A stretch of 64,000 bases of DNA from Rapana venosa (GCA_028751875.1 CM054155.1:57963861-58027860), one strand, 5' to 3'. Numbered from the stretch's first letter, positions 45,680 to 57,929 are shown. Notes: generated by a model not told the origin, from the letters alone. Translations and numbers: made by a program.

Positions 45680-46770
45680 CACATGTTTGATATGATGTGT
45701 CAAAAAGCTAAAAATGGAGTTATGCAAATTATCAAATCAATGAGAAGATTAGCTTCTGCTGATAGTACATTATTTTGGAAACTGTTTGACACACAAATAG
45801 AACCTGCCCTTACGTATGCAGCAGAAGTATGGGGTCTAGAAGATACCACACAAATTGAAAAAGTACACACCTTTGCCATGAAAAAATTCTTATGTGTTCC
45901 ATTACTGCACAATAAACTTAGTAGGGAGAAACTGGTAGATACCCCTTTTATATAAAAACCAAACTAAATGCAAAAAATACGGATTAAACTTATCGGGCCC
46001 CCTAATTTTAAGAAAAACAACAAGCAACTATGCTGCTTATACAACATAATAATGGTAAAGAAAACTGGGCGACAAAAAAAAAAGATCTTTTGACGATAAA
46101 TGGATTTGGTATTTTTTGGCTATGCCAGGGGGTGGGTTATGAAAACAGTTTGTTAGAAATTTTAAAATAGACTTATTTCATGTTTTCATCAAAACTGGCA
46201 TGAACAGTTAATGTCATGAAAAATACACGGATGCCCTTTTGAAGAGGGTTTTGTCCAGAACAGTATCTGATATCGTTAACTAAAAAAGGCTTCAAGTAAT
46301 TTACTAAAATTTGGGCAAAGATTTGTGGTCTTTGAACTGCAAAAAATGGTATATACAGCAAACAGACAACAACTCTTGCCAACATGTGGAGAAGAAGAAG
46401 AAGACGAATTTTTTTTTTTGTTTGCTGTAAACTTACTACTTTTCCCAAAAATTTTTTTTGCTTTTTTGACAAACCCCAACCAACAGGTCCCCAATCTTGT
46501 ACAAAAGGTTTATCTTCAAATAATTTTCCGACTTAAATCTTTAGCAATATAATAACCGGGCCTAGATAAACTAACAACTAGAATGAAAAGGGTCCTAACG
46601 AATAACTGAAAATATTGGTTTTCTTTATCTGGACTTTGGATTTTTATCAGTCCTTTTTTTATTCATTTCCTAATTTTTAAAAGTTACTTAAATTACCCCC
46701 CCCTTTTACTGATGGGCTTGTACTTTTGTCAAATAAAATTTTTCATTCGTTCATTCGTTTTTTTTTGTTT
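45680..46770 (+). pseudogene. Family B-related LINE 3' fragment
   Basis: From about 45682 the plus strand stays open for about 90 residues. KAKNGVMQIIKSMRRL, FWKLFDTQIEPALTYAAEVW and EKVHTFAMKKFLCVPL align with the thumb region of family B (KILDAKIQ..., KRFLGVP). Decayed pieces follow: NGFGIFWLCQGVGY near 46090-46135, CQHVEKKKK at about 46378, and a C..CGEEEEDEFFFL cysteine motif at about 46380-46420. The 3' end near 46690-46765 has GGGCTTGTACTTTTGTC, AATAAAA and a (TTCATTCG)n tail. It is a separate subfamily from the 57490 copy. The CT satellite abuts both ends. Confidence 0.8.
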
Positions 46771-46779
46771 TTTCCTTTT

Positions 46780-46905
46780 TCACCATCTCTCTCTCTTCTC
46801 CACCCCTCTATCCTTCAACAATCCCCCCTCTCTCTCTTCCCCCAAAACTTTCCTCTCTCTCTTCTCCCCCCTATCCCTCTCTCTCTTTTCCACAGATATA
46901 CCGAG
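46780..46905 (-). repeat. Short CT satellite block
   Basis: CATCTCTCTCTCTTCTCCACC-type units follow directly after the (TTCATTCG)n LINE tail, so this LINE fragment has satellite on both sides. Confidence 0.88.
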
Positions 46906-47180
46906 TCAATTTTTCTGTGAATGTTTTTAGTTTCGATTTTTGTCAAGTTTTAGATAGCATTTTAATCATGACCATTTCAGATGTTCTATAAAAGTCAAAC
47001 CTTTTGGGTAGTTCAATTGAGGTTCCAGTTTTTCCACCGGCATCAATTAATCGTTGACGAAAAACTTTAAAAAATCACAACATCACCCACACCTTGATTC
47101 AACACACATCTCCAAAACCTTTTTTTTTTAAACAGACACGCACCCTTGATACCCAATTTGTCTTTCCCTTGCATCTAAAT
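46906..47180. other. AT-rich spacer, nothing recognised
   Basis: This is mixed sequence between two CT blocks with no supported feature. Confidence 0.5.
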
Positions 47181-48440
47181 TATACAACCCTTTCTCTCTC
47201 CTCCACTCTCTGTCTCCTGTCTCTCTGCCTCTCTCTCTCTCTCTCCCCTCTCTTCCCCTCTTCTTTACCCTCCCTCCACCTCACCCCCTCTCTCTCTCCT
47301 CATCTCCCCCCTCTCCTTCTCCTCTCTCTCTCTTTTCCTCCCTCCTCTCCCCTTTTTCCACCCCGTCTTCTTCACCCCCTCTCTCTACTCTCTCCCCCAC
47401 TCTCTAAATCCCTCTCTCTTCCCCCCCCCTCCTTTTTTTTTTCTGTTTTCCCCTCCTCTCCCCTATCTTTTCTTCTCTCTCCTACCTCTTTCTCACCTCC
47501 ACTCTCCTCTCTTTTCCCCCCCTCCTCTCCCCACTCCCTCTCTCTCTCTTCCTTTTTTCCCCCCTCTGTCTCTCCTCCACCTTTTTTTTCCTTCTCCCTT
47601 CTCTCTCTCCACCCACTCTCTTCCTATCTCTCTCTATCTTAAAAAACCCCCTTCTCTCTTCCCCCTCCACTCTCTCCCTTTTTCCTCCACCCCCTCCTCT
47701 GTCTCCTGCTCCCTCTCCTCCCCTCTCTCCCTCTTCTCCACCCCTCTCTCTCTCTCCTCCTCTTCTCCACCCTCTCTCTCTCTTTTTTACCCCCTGTCTC
47801 TTCACCCTCTCTCTCTATCTTCTCTCCTCCACCCCTTCTCTCCTTCTTCTCCACCCCCCTCCCCTGCCCACCCTCCAAAACCCTTTCCCTCCCATCCTTT
47901 CCAACCCCACTTCTCCCTCTTCCCCCACCCCCCTTTCCCTCTCCCCTCTCCCCCCTCTCCCCTCCCCACCCCCTCTCCTTTTTCTTCTCCACCCCCTCTC
48001 TCCCATCTCTCTCCCCCCACCTCCCACCTCCAACTCTCCCTCCCCTCCTCCACCCCCCCCTTCCCCCCTCCATCTCTCCCCTCCCCTTCTCCCCCTCTTT
48101 TCCTCCTCCACCCTCTCCTCCCTCTCCACCATCCTCCCTCTTCTCACCCTCTTCTCTCTTTTTCCAAATCTCCCACTCCTCCACCCCTCCCCTCCCCTCA
48201 CTACCTCTCTCTCTCCTCCATTCTCCCACACTCTTCCCCCCTTCTCCCCACCCCCCCTCCTCCCCTCTCCCTTCTTCACCCTCCTTTTTCCTCCACCTTC
48301 TCCCTTTTCCACCCCCTTCACCCTTTTTTTCCCACCTCTCCCCTTTCTCCTCCCCCCCACTCCCCTCTCTCTCTTTCCATCCCCCCTTCTTCTTCTCCAC
48401 TCTTTTCTCTCTCTTCTTCCCCTCACTCTCTCTCCTGCAC

Positions 48441-48480
<40 letters not shown>

Positions 48481-48945
48481 CACCCCTCTCTTTCCCCCAC
48501 CCTCTCTCTCCCCTCTCTCTCTTTTCTCCACCCTCTCTCTCCCCTCTTCTCCCCCCTCTTTTCTCTCTCTTCTCCAATTCTCTCCTCTATCTCTCTCCCC
48601 TCCACCTCTCTCTATCCCCCTGTCTCTCTCTCTCTTTTTCCACCTTTTTCTCTCCCCCACTCTCTGTCTCTCTTTTTGTCTCTCTCTCTCCCTCTCTCTC
48701 TCTCCTCTCTCCCTCTCTTCACCCTCCCCTTTTCCCTTGCACTTTCTTTTCCTTCTCTCCTCTCCCCTCGGGTCTCTCTCTCTCTCTTCTCCACCCCTCT
48801 TCTCTCTCCTCTCTCTCTTCTCCTCCCTCTATCTCTTTTCCACCCTCTGTCTTCTTCACCCTCTCTTTTATCTCCTCCCTCCATTCTCTCTACCCCCACT
48901 CTTTTCTTTTTCTCCACCCTCTTCTCTCTCCCCTCTACAGTTTAC
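47181..48945 (-). repeat. CT-rich minisatellite block
   Basis: The same satellite occurs here, with a (CT)n run of more than 35 bases at about 48437-48477. Long charged R/E/G frames on minus are composition effects. Confidence 0.95.
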
Positions 48946-49950
48946 AACAAGGGTTTAGATAAAAAGGGGGGCACTAAGCATTTATTTAACTAAGGGAAAA
49001 AAAAGGAGTTGTAAAAATTTAAAAACAAGCTTTCCAAAAGTATAAAGAAATGACTGCAAATACTTTCTTTAAGATTTTTGTTTGTAAAAATGCAGCCATT
49101 TTGCTCTATTAAATCAAAATAGGGGGAATTTATCAAAATTAGATCAGGTAAAAAAAGGGTTCATATGTTTGGCTGCAAACGTTTTCCTAGGTGCCCCAGT
49201 CAAAAACCCCAAATAAAATGGTTTAGGGAGTTTTGGGGAAAGGGATATCCCAAATAGTGGATTTTTTTTTGTCCGGTTCAAAGATTTGGGGTTTAAATTA
49301 CTGATATGAGTACTGAAAAATTGCCATATAAAGCAAAAACCAAAAAATGTTTTTTTAAAAAGGGGACAGAAAGGGAAAATTTGCGGGGGTGTCCAAAATA
49401 AGGAAATTTTATGTGGACAGGATTTAATTTTTTTATGTTACAGAAAGAGTAGGTGATTTTTAAAATTTTTTTGGGAAAATTTTTAAACAAACCCTTCTTT
49501 GATTTTTTCATTAAGAATGGACAGGAACAAAAAGGGATGCTAAAGGAAAATGAATTTTTTTTTTCCCTTTTAAAAAAAAAATTTTTTCAAAAAAAGAGAA
49601 ATACTTTTTGCAATTTTTGATACGTATTTTTTTGGGGTTGTTTTAAAACGCAATTAATTTTTAAAAGGCCCCCCCCCCAATAAAATGCAAATGCACACCG
49701 TTTCAGTAGAAAAATGCAGAAGAAAGTTTGTCCTTTTTTGCGGACAGCAAGGGAAGAAGAAACAGCATTTTCTTTTTTTTTTTCCCCCACATTTTTCCCC
49801 ATTTCGGGAAAATTCGTAAAGGGACTTTTTTGGGAACCCCCACCAACCCGTTGCTACAGGTCACAACTGAAAATTGAAATGCATAAACGCCCAGGTTTTT
49901 TTCCTTTAAAAATTAACCTGAGAAAAAAGCATTTTTTGTATTGAAAATTT
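48946..49950 (+). pseudogene. LINE family B 3' fragment
   Basis: Nucleotide alignment to the long copy is clear despite homopolymer errors: 49035/60445 (TTCCAAAAGTATAAAGAAAT), 49165/60575 (CATATGTT.G.CTG.AAACG), 49190/60600 (CTAGGTGCCCCAGTCAAAA) and 49680/61055 (AATGCAAATGCACACCGTTT). The C-terminal KKVCPF...EEETAFSFF at about 49715-49770 matches NCPFCMSVTEDEQHFLF. The fragment begins at the satellite boundary within the thumb region. The 3' limit is unclear. It is non-coding as read. Confidence 0.8.
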
Positions 49951-50194
49951 TCTTTTTTAAAAGAAAGGGTTTTTTATAATTTTTGGCAAAAATAGCTTGG
50001 TGTGTTGCGTTTGAAAGATGCTACCTGTTTTAAAAACCTATTGTTGATGTTTTCGTTGCAGTTTAAAAAAAAGAAAAGGAAAAAAAAAAAAAGGGTTTTC
50101 AATTTTAAGGGCCCCAGTAATGAAAGAAAACCACAATGTTTTCACAGTGATAACCCAAGTGAGGTATCGAGTCTAAGCTAACAAATTAAAATAT

Positions 50195-50390
50195 GTTGTG
50201 CGTGCATTGGGGGTAAGGGGTGTGTGCGTGTGTTTGTGGAGGGTTGTGTGGGTTTTGTGTGTGTGTGTGGGGTGCGTGGGTGTGCGTGCGCGAGTGTGTA
50301 TGTCGGGGTGTTTGTGGGGGGGGGGGGGTGGGAAATGGGGCATCGTTGTGCATGCGTTCGTGATGTTGGGGGTGTGTGCGCGCGGGGCAG
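50195..50390 (+). repeat. GT-rich microsatellite tract
   Basis: Imperfect (GT)n with GCGT and G-run interruptions spans about 195 bases. Confidence 0.85.
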
Positions 50391-50644
50391 GCCAAAAATG
50401 TAAAATAATTATCTTTTTAAAATTTCATTAAAACAGCCAATTTTGATGAGTTGATGGAGATGAAAAAAAGGGTCAATTTTATTTTTAATTTATTTCTGCT
50501 TATTGTAAAAACTTTTATTTGGACCCGGGTTTTAAAAATTCAGGTAGGAGTGGCCCCCAAAAACCCCCCCACCCCCTCATTTTGGGGGGTTTGGGGCCCT
50601 TTGGGCCCGGGAAAATTTTTTCATTTCAGGGGGTCGAGTTTAGG
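50391..50644. other. Unassigned spacer
   Basis: This is mixed sequence with homopolymer bias and no supported feature. Confidence 0.4.
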
Positions 50645-51375
50645 AGGTTAAAAGGGTTTTCCCCCCAACCCAATCTTTTCCCCCTCCCCTTTTTTTTCCA
50701 AAAACCCCCCCTCAACTCGGCCCCATCCTCCCCAACCTCCTCTCTCCACCCTTTCTAAAATCCAAAAAATCCCCCACCTCCACCCCCCTCCCCTCCCCCT
50801 CTCCTTCCCCCCCTCTCTTTTCCCCCTACCCCTTCCCCTCTTCTCCCCCCTCTTTTCCCCCACCCCCACCCCTTTTCTCTCTTTTCCCCCCCCTCTCTTC
50901 CTTCCTCTCTCTCTCCTTCTCTCCCTCTCCTCCCCTCTCTTTTCTCCCCCTTTTCCCATCTCTCCTTTTTTCTCCTCCAAACCCTCTCCTCTGTCTCCGC
51001 TCCCTCTCTCTCTCTCCCCACTTTTCTCTTCTCCACCCTTTCTCTCTTTTCTCCACCCTTTCCTCTCTTCTCCACCCTTTCCTCTTTTCCCTCCACCCTT
51101 TCCCTCTCTCTCTCTCCTCTCTCCCTCTCTCTCCCCCTTCTCCATCTCTCTCTCTCTCTCTCCCCCTCTCTTTTTCTCTCTTCTCCCCCCCTTTCTCTTT
51201 CCCCTCTTCCCCCCTTTCTCTCTCCTCTCTCTCTTTTCTCCCCCCTACTCCCCCCCCTCTCTCTCCCCTTCTCCCCTCTTTTTTCCACCCTCTCTCTCCT
51301 CCCCTTTTCCCCCTCTCCCTTCTCCCCCTCCTCTTCCTCCACCCCCCTTCTTTTCCCCCCTCGCCTCTTCTCTCT

Positions 51376-51406
<31 letters not shown>

Positions 51407-52425
51407 TTTCCCCCTTCCACCCTCTGTCTCTTAACCAAATCCCCCTTCCTTTTCTCTTTTTCTCCCCTCCCCTCCCCCCTTTTCCCCCCCCCTTTTCCTC
51501 CCCTTTCCTCTCCCCCCTCTCTCTTTTTCTCCCCACCCCCTCTTTCCCCCATCTCCTTTTTTTCCCCCCCCTTCTCTCCTCCCCTCCCCTCCCCCCTTCT
51601 CTCTCCCCTTCTCTCTTTTCCTCCACCCCAAACCCCCCCCCCCCTTTCCTTCTCCCCTTTTCCTTCCTTTTTCTCCCTCTCTCTCTTCCCCCCCCCTCTC
51701 TCTCTTTTTCCCCCCCCCCCCTCCCCCCTTTCTTTTCCCCCCCTTTTCTTTTTTTTTATGTTTTTTTTTTCCTTTTCTCCTATCCCCCCCCCCCCTTTTT
51801 TTTTTCTTCTTTTTATTTTTTTATTTCCCCAAAATCCACCCCCCCCTCTTTCTCTTTTCTTTTCCCCCTTTTTACTTTCCCCCTTTTTAATTTTTTTCCT
51901 ATTGTTTTCTTTTTTTTAATTTTTTTTTGGGTTTTGGTTTTTTTTTTTTAAAAAGGGAAAAAAATAAAAAACAAAATAAAAAGGGAAAAATGTTGGTTTT
52001 GGTAATTTTTCCTTTTTGGGGAAAATTATTAAAATTAAAATTTAATATTAAACCAAAAAAAAAACCCCACCCCCTCTTTTCCCCTTTACCGCCCCCCCCC
52101 CTTTATCGTTTTGCTCATTTTTTTTTTTTTCCTGTTTTTTTCTTTTTTTCCCCTTTTTTTTTTTTTTCCCTTTCCTTTGTTTTTCACACCTTCCCCCCCT
52201 CCCCCCCCTTTTTCTTTTTTTTTTCCTTTTTTTTTGCCCATTTCCAACCCTTTCCCCCCTTTTTTCTCCTTTTCCCCCCCCAAAAACCCCCGGCCCCTTT
52301 TCTTTCTCCCCTTCCCCACCTTTTCCCCCCCCTTTCTTTCCCCCTTTCCTCTCCCCCACCCACCCCCCCCACCCCCCCCCAACCCCCTAACCCCATTCTG
52401 GGGGTTTTCCGGGGTAGCTTGTTCA
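50645..52425 (-). repeat. CT-rich satellite grading into T/C homopolymers
   Basis: 50700-51660 carries recognisable CTCTCTCTTTTCTCCACCC units. 51660-52425 is runs of C and T with a small A/T interruption at 51880-52070, and looks like badly called satellite. No gene is supported. Confidence 0.88.
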
Positions 52426-52919
52426 ACTTAGAAAATGACGGGAACAGTTAAAAGATAAGACAGTTTCCGAGAAGTCAGCCTCACTCTCTGCCCCTCCCCC
52501 TTTTTCTCTGTCTCTTTTTACCGCCCCTGTCCCTCTCCTGTCTGGCATCTGCCCTCTTTCTCTCTTTCTGCTGTCTTCTGTCCCCCTCTTTCTCTGTTTC
52601 TCATGTGTATCTGTCCTTTTTGGTCTTTTTTCCCCCCCTCCCTCTCTCCCCTCTCTCTCCTCTGTGTGTGTGGCCCAAGTCAGATCAAATTTTTTTTTTT
52701 CCAGATGGAACATTGAATAAGCAATGTTTTTGGTTTTTTTTTCATCAAGCCATCAAAACTAAAAACATTTCTTAATGATAATATTAAATGCTACTTTATT
52801 GCAACCTTTACAAATAAAGGGGAACCTTAAAAAGAGAAAAACCGATAAAATAAATAGTTTGGGAAAAAATTAAAAAACACACAAAATAAACATACAAAAC
52901 TCAAAAAGGTATTTTTATC
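52426..52919. other. Spacer with CT/TG-rich left part and AT-rich right part
   Basis: 52470-52670 is pyrimidine-rich with TCTG units and no clear period. 52690-52919 is AT-rich mixed sequence. No gene is recognised. Confidence 0.45.
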
Positions 52920-53470
52920 ATTCTTTGTTTTTTAAAGGGTATTCCAGTATTTTTTATCTTCTTTTTTTTTAAAATGATTGCAGAATTTTTTATCATTTTT
53001 TTTGTGTAAAAAGGGGAGATATTTGATCTCCCACAACCGTACACCTTCTCGGCTCGACAGCCAGTTTTAACAGGGAGAAAGGGCCCTCTAAGAAAGAGGT
53101 TTCCCCATAAATCAACATTTTAAACCCGCAAAGGCAAAGTGTATGCAATGGGTATTTTAAACCCACCACCCAAGGAAACAGGGGCGCTGCAAAATTTTTG
53201 GCGGTGGTCCCAAAATATAAACCCCTCGCTCTGAACACATGGGAGGAAAATTACCCCACCAACCCCATCCCCTTTAAATTTTGAATGATTGCAGTATTTT
53301 TTTCTTTTCTTTGATTTTGAATGATTGCGGGTATTTTTATATTCTTTGTTTTTAAAGGGATTGCAATATTTTTATCATTCTTTTTTTGAATGATTGCAGT
53401 TTTTTTAAACATTCTTTTTTTTTGAATGTTTGCAGTATTTTTTTATCATTCTTTGTTTTTTAAAATCCCT
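52920..53470 (+). repeat. 35-40 base AT-rich tandem repeat split by an insertion
   Basis: The unit GAATGATTGCAGTATTTTT plus ATCATTCTTTGTTTTT occurs about twice at 52920-53005 and about five times at 53277-53470. The 270 bases between (about 53006-53276) are GC-richer, unrelated sequence that appears inserted in the array. They hold an 81-residue minus frame (53238-52993) of no recognisable family. Confidence 0.75.
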
Positions 53471-53882
53471 AATACCCACAACTTGGGGAAAAACTTTAAA
53501 ATTTAATTTGAAAAACACGAAAACACACAAAAACCCCACACAAACAACCCCCCCCCCCACACACCCCCCAAACCACAAAAACCACACACGAATCTTAAAA
53601 ACCCCTAAAACCATCATTCCCCCGGGTACTTGATTAATTTAAAGGAAGGCAAAACCAATTTGGTTGACCAGAGGCTAGGAAAAATTTACTTTAAAGGAAA
53701 GGGGGGGCCCACAAAACTTATTTGGTTGAAAGGGGAGCGAGGCATCAGAAACCTCAGCTTCTCTAAAGGGCCAACATATTGAGGGCGGGCCCCACCCCTC
53801 CTCTCTCCCTCGCTGCTTAACTTTCCCTTTTCCCTAAACCAAAAAGAATTTAGGAACCCTTTTACAGCGGGGTGAACTGGGG
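53471..53882. other. CA-rich patch and unassigned sequence
   Basis: 53510-53600 is imperfect CA/C-rich DNA on plus. The rest has no supported gene. Confidence 0.45.
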
Positions 53883-54000
53883 ACGGTATTAAAGGGCCAA
53901 GGCGCGCAAACGGTCACCCATCCAAGTGGTAACCACGCTCGATTTTGTTTAAACTTTACGGGGGGGAAGGAGTGCCCTGCTCCGACTATCCCGTTTTTGC
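53883..54000 (-). pseudogene. 5S rRNA-like segment (pseudogene or 5S-derived SINE head)
   Basis: On the plus strand CGGTCACCCATCCAAGTGGT (53911-53930) is the reverse complement of the highly conserved ACTTGGATGGGTGACCG of eukaryotic 5S rRNA. It is followed by CGCTCGATTTTGTTTAAACTT, which fits a degraded GAAGTTAAGCAACGTCGAGC block (the internal control region side), and by GGAGTGCCCTGCTCC towards the 5' end. Length and order fit a 5S gene of about 120 bases on minus. Several mismatches and homopolymer errors make it a pseudogene, a 5S-derived SINE, or a badly read real gene. Confidence 0.6.
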
Positions 54001-54740
54001 CCCCTTTGGCCTTGCTTTTAACTCTGTAATGGGCCCTTATGATGGATTATGTGTTTTCGTTACGGGTTTAATTTTTTTCTGCACAGATACGGACTTTTTG
54101 AGGATTGGGAATGGCCCCAGCAGGAGTTCGAGTTTCTTCATAAAGGTAAATTTTTTTTCGTTTTATTGTTTTTTGTTTTTGGGTTTTGTTTTTTGTTTTT
54201 TTCCCCTCCCCTGCCTCTGTTTTTTTCGGGTCTGTCTGTTTTTTTTTTGTCTTTTTGGTTTTTGTTTTGTGTGCCCTGTCTTTGTCGCCCTGTCTCATTG
54301 TGTCTGTCACTCTCTTTTTTGCCCTGTGTCTGCCCTTCCCCTTCTCTGTCCACTCTGTTTCTATCTGTCTGTCCTGTCTGTCGCTTTGTCTGTCTTCTCT
54401 CCCCCTGTGTCCCCCATTTTTCGTCTGTCTGTCTTGTCCCCTGTCTCCTTTTTTGTCTCCCTCTCGTCTGCTGCCCCTGTCTGACTTTTTTGTGTCTCGG
54501 GTCTTCGTCTTTCAAAATTTGTCTGTCTGTCTGTCTTCTGTCTTTTTCTTCTTTTTCTCTCCCCCTCTCTCTCCCCTCTCACTCTCTCCCCCTCTCCCCT
54601 CTCTCTCCCCCCTCTCTCTCTCTCCCCCTTTCCCTCCCTCTCCCTCTCTCTCTCCTCCCCCCCCCTCTTTTTCTTTCTCTCTTTTCTCTTTTCCTCTTAT
54701 TTCCTCTTCCCCCCCTATGCCGGAAACCCCTTTTTTCCAT
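54001..54740 (+). repeat. T/C/G-rich low-complexity tract with (TCTG)n and CT satellite
   Basis: 54140-54500 is TTTTG- and CTGTC-rich. (TCTG)n is clearest at about 54519-54545. 54545-54720 is CT-rich, like the satellite. The cysteine/serine/leucine-rich open frames up to 271 residues are composition effects. 54001-54140 is unassigned. Confidence 0.75.
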
Positions 54741-55063
54741 CACTTAAATCCAATACCTCAGCAGATTCACACACATAAACCAGCAAAAAATTTGAAAGGG
54801 GCTGTGACCCCCCTTTTTTTTTTGTTTATTGTTTTTTTTTCCCCCCCCCCACCCCCCACCCAACCCCTTTTTTTTCTTTTTGGGTTTTTTAGATTTTTGT
54901 CTTGGGGTTTTTTTTGTCTTTTTTGGGGTTTTTTTGGGGGGTTTTTTTTTTTTCCCCACATTTTTTTTACCGAAGTGTACACTGAGTTGGGGAAAATCTA
55001 AAAGATGTCTGGGGTTTTTTTTTATTGTCGCCCAAAAAAAATTTTTCTTACGCCAAATTCAAA
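54741..55063. other. Homopolymer-rich spacer
   Basis: Runs of T, C and G dominate, and no feature is supported. Confidence 0.5.
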
Positions 55064-55876
55064 GCAGCGAGAGAGAGAAGAAAGAAGAGAGAGAGAGAGA
55101 AAAGAGAGAGAGAGAGAGAGAGAGAAAAGAGAGAGAGGAAATAAAAAAATTTTAAAGTAAAAAAGTCAACATTTTATTTTAATACTTAATAAATAAATAG
55201 GGGATAGAGCGAGAGAGGGAAAGACATCCCTCAAATGTTTTTTATTTAAATAAAAACCAAAAACTAAAATTGATCCCTGATTCTTAAAAAGTACAAGGGG
55301 AAGAGATAGATAGATAATTGAAAAGAAAAGCCAGACAGAAAAATAGACAACAGAGAGATAATAGATTTGAATTGCAATGATCTCAATATCTTTTTTATAA
55401 AAAGTCCAAAAGCGATAATGTTTCTTTTTGATTTTAGTAAAGGGGGGGAAAAAGAGGGAGAAGGAAAAGAGAGAGAGATAGAGAGAGAGAGAAGGGGAGA
55501 GAGAGAGAGAGAAATTTCCCAAAATATTTATCAAAATTTTTTTAAATTTTTTTATAAAAAAAAGTCAAAACTGACTAAAAATACTTTGAAAAAATCGCCA
55601 AAAGAGGTGAGAAGGGGAAAGAGAAAAAAGAGAAAAGAGAGAGAGAAGAGAGGAGAGAGAAGAAAAGAGAAGAGAGAGAAGAGAGAGAGAAAGAGAGAGA
55701 AAAGAGAGAAGAGAAGAAAAAAGAGAGAGAAGGGGAGAGAGGAGAGAGAGAGAGAGAGAGAGGGGAGGAAAAAAAGAGAAAGAGGGGAGAGATTTCAAAG
55801 AAAATCCCTCAAAACTTTTTCCCTAAAAAAGTAAAAAAATGGTAACTTTTGAATTATTTAAAGGGGGAAGGAAGGG

Positions 55877-55916
<40 letters not shown>

Positions 55917-55945
55917 AGAGAGAGAAGAGAGAAAGAAAAACCCCG
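55064..55945 (+). repeat. GA-rich satellite blocks separated by AT-rich spacers
   Basis: GA blocks occur at about 55064-55140, 55441-55525, 55605-55795 and 55861-55945. AT-rich pieces between them contain TTTATAAAAAAAAGTC-like phrases that recur. A (GATA) patch lies near 55303-55316. The orientation is the reverse of the CT blocks on either side. Confidence 0.88.
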
Positions 55946-56100
55946 AACACTGAACACTGAAAAGTTTTATTGTACTTTGGGCCCTTAAAGGGCCCCTATA
56001 AAAAAAACATTTTTTTTCGGGGGAGGGGGGTAGGGATGAAACAAAAGCACAAGCGAATAAACCATTTGGGATTCAAAACCTACATAAAAAACACTTTAGT
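55946..56100 (-). mobile_element. LINE-like 3' tail, minus strand
   Basis: CGAACACTGAACACTGAAAA on plus, followed by GTTTTATTGTACTTTGG, is the reverse complement of the tail at 62530-62575 (GAAGTACAATAAAAACTTTT, then TTCAGTG repeats). It abuts the GA satellite, just as the other tail abuts the CT satellite. Confidence 0.75.
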
Positions 56101-57260
56101 CTTTTAGTTATCATCATCCCCATCCCTATTCTTCAGCATCTAAGTCACCCCTTTGCTATTAAACATCTTCATGTTTTTTATAAAACAGCATCTCAGCAAG
56201 AAAATTTTTCATAAAACCCCAATTTCTTTCCCTCATCAAAATCATCACACAAACATCTTTCCCCCTCGTTATCTAAAACTATCACGTCTTCTTTTTAACT
56301 GTATAATTACATCATCAAACCCCACATCTTTTAGGGAACTACATTTTTGGCCCTGATCGTTTTTCCTTTATCAACCACACCAAAACCCCTTTCATTTACA
56401 TTTTCAACATATACCTCATTGCCACCATCGTCCCTCTTTAAAAATCTGTCATCCTAATCACCAAACAAAAAACCCCATCCCCCAAAATCCCGTACCATCG
56501 TTTAACCATCGCCCTTTTAATAAACCACACATTTTTCCCCCACATTCATCATCACCTTTTAAGGGATTACATTAACACCAGCCCTTTACAAATTTTTTTC
56601 ATCGTCCCCCCCATCTTTTCTGAAACGTCAAAACCCTGAACAATTTACATCACTGTTTTTCATCATCAAAATCTGTATCTCGCACACCACCTTTTTAGCA
56701 TCCCCCCTCATTTCCCTTTTTAATTCAGGTTTTATTTTCTACATCTTCAACGCCTTAAAAAATTTTTTTAATTCCAAAATCGCCCCTTTTTCCCCTCCCA
56801 TGGACAATATCCACATCATCTTCGTCCCCAAAATTTTCACCCATTAAAGCAAACACCTCCCCTCGGCTTTTTTTACACGATTTCACATCACCAATTAACA
56901 AATTTTCAAAATCTACATTTCCACCCCACCATTACCTTTTAACATCCACATCACTACACCACCCTCAAAATTTCAAACCACATCACTTTCTTTTATCAGC
57001 TTTACCCCCCTAAAAATATTTACCCCCAACATCATCTTGAACATTCCCATCAACCCCCCAAACATCATACTCCCAAAATCTACATCCCCGCCCCCATTTA
57101 TACCAACATCTACACACCGCCACCATCATACTCAATATATACAAACACACAACCCCCATCATACTCAAAAACACATCCCCCACCACCTCATCCTCAATAT
57201 CTACATCACCCACCATTATAAACCTCCCAAAAACTTAAAATGACCCCTCGTCCCCCAACT
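56101..57260 (-). repeat. Degenerate (GAT)n array on minus (ATC-rich on plus)
   Basis: ATCATCATCCCCATCCCTAT begins the array at about 56109. CATC/ATCA units continue with decay to about 57240. It corresponds in reverse complement to the array at 61615-62435, where the matching end reads GATGATGATGGGGATGATGA. Confidence 0.8.
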
Positions 57261-57489
57261 CCACATCACCACTTCCCAAAGTCCCCCACCAAACTACACA
57301 TCAAAACCAAACCCTCGTCTTCAAAATCCCTAAACGTCAGCACCAAAAACCCACAAACCCCAACCCCACGCCCCCCCATCATCTGACAGTGAAAAAGTAA
57401 AAAAACTGAAAAAAAACAGATCAGGAAATACAAAACCCCCCAAAAAACCGTAAACGGTGCTATTTCAAAAAAAACCCCAGACAGCATAG
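57261..57489. other. C/A-rich spacer between the inverted array and the LINE
   Basis: This is AC-rich low-information sequence, possibly the decayed end of the GAT/ATC array. No gene is supported. Confidence 0.45.
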
Positions 57490-57929
57490 TGTTTAAAAAC
57501 GACTTTCAGACGGTCATAGAGACTGTGAACAAGACAGATGGACAAACTGTAACCAGGCCCAGGGCCATAGCCCCGGGGCCCCCAAAACCAAGGGGTCAAA
57601 CCTCTCAAAAGGGAGGGGCCCAACAAAATAGTTGTTTAAAGTTTTCGCAAGGTCTAGCCCGTCCCGAGCAGCATTACCCGAAATCCCTTTCCAAAAATTA
57701 GCTTCTGAAGACAGTGCAGTGGGCAAAGGGCCCCACTCCCTCCCCCTAAGGGAAAAACCAAAAGAGGACAAAACGGGGGCTTCAGGGGCCAAAAGATAGG
57801 GATTCGGCCGGGCCACAATTTATAAACGCCAGCAAGGTAACACTTCTTTTAGGGTGAATAAGAACATAGCTCCAGAATCACTGCAACACAAGCATATTCT
57901 GTAGATAAAGATAAAAGTCATATCGACTT

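Noticed and set aside
47639..48660. Minus-strand frames of about 280-310 residues rich in R, E and G
   Set aside because: Two overlapping frames of the same satellite give equally long products, so neither is credible.
54049..55001. Cys/Ser/Leu/Phe-rich frames up to 271 residues that look like membrane proteins
   Set aside because: The DNA is T/C/G low-complexity with (TCTG)n and CT repeats. Hydrophobicity follows from the T-rich codons.
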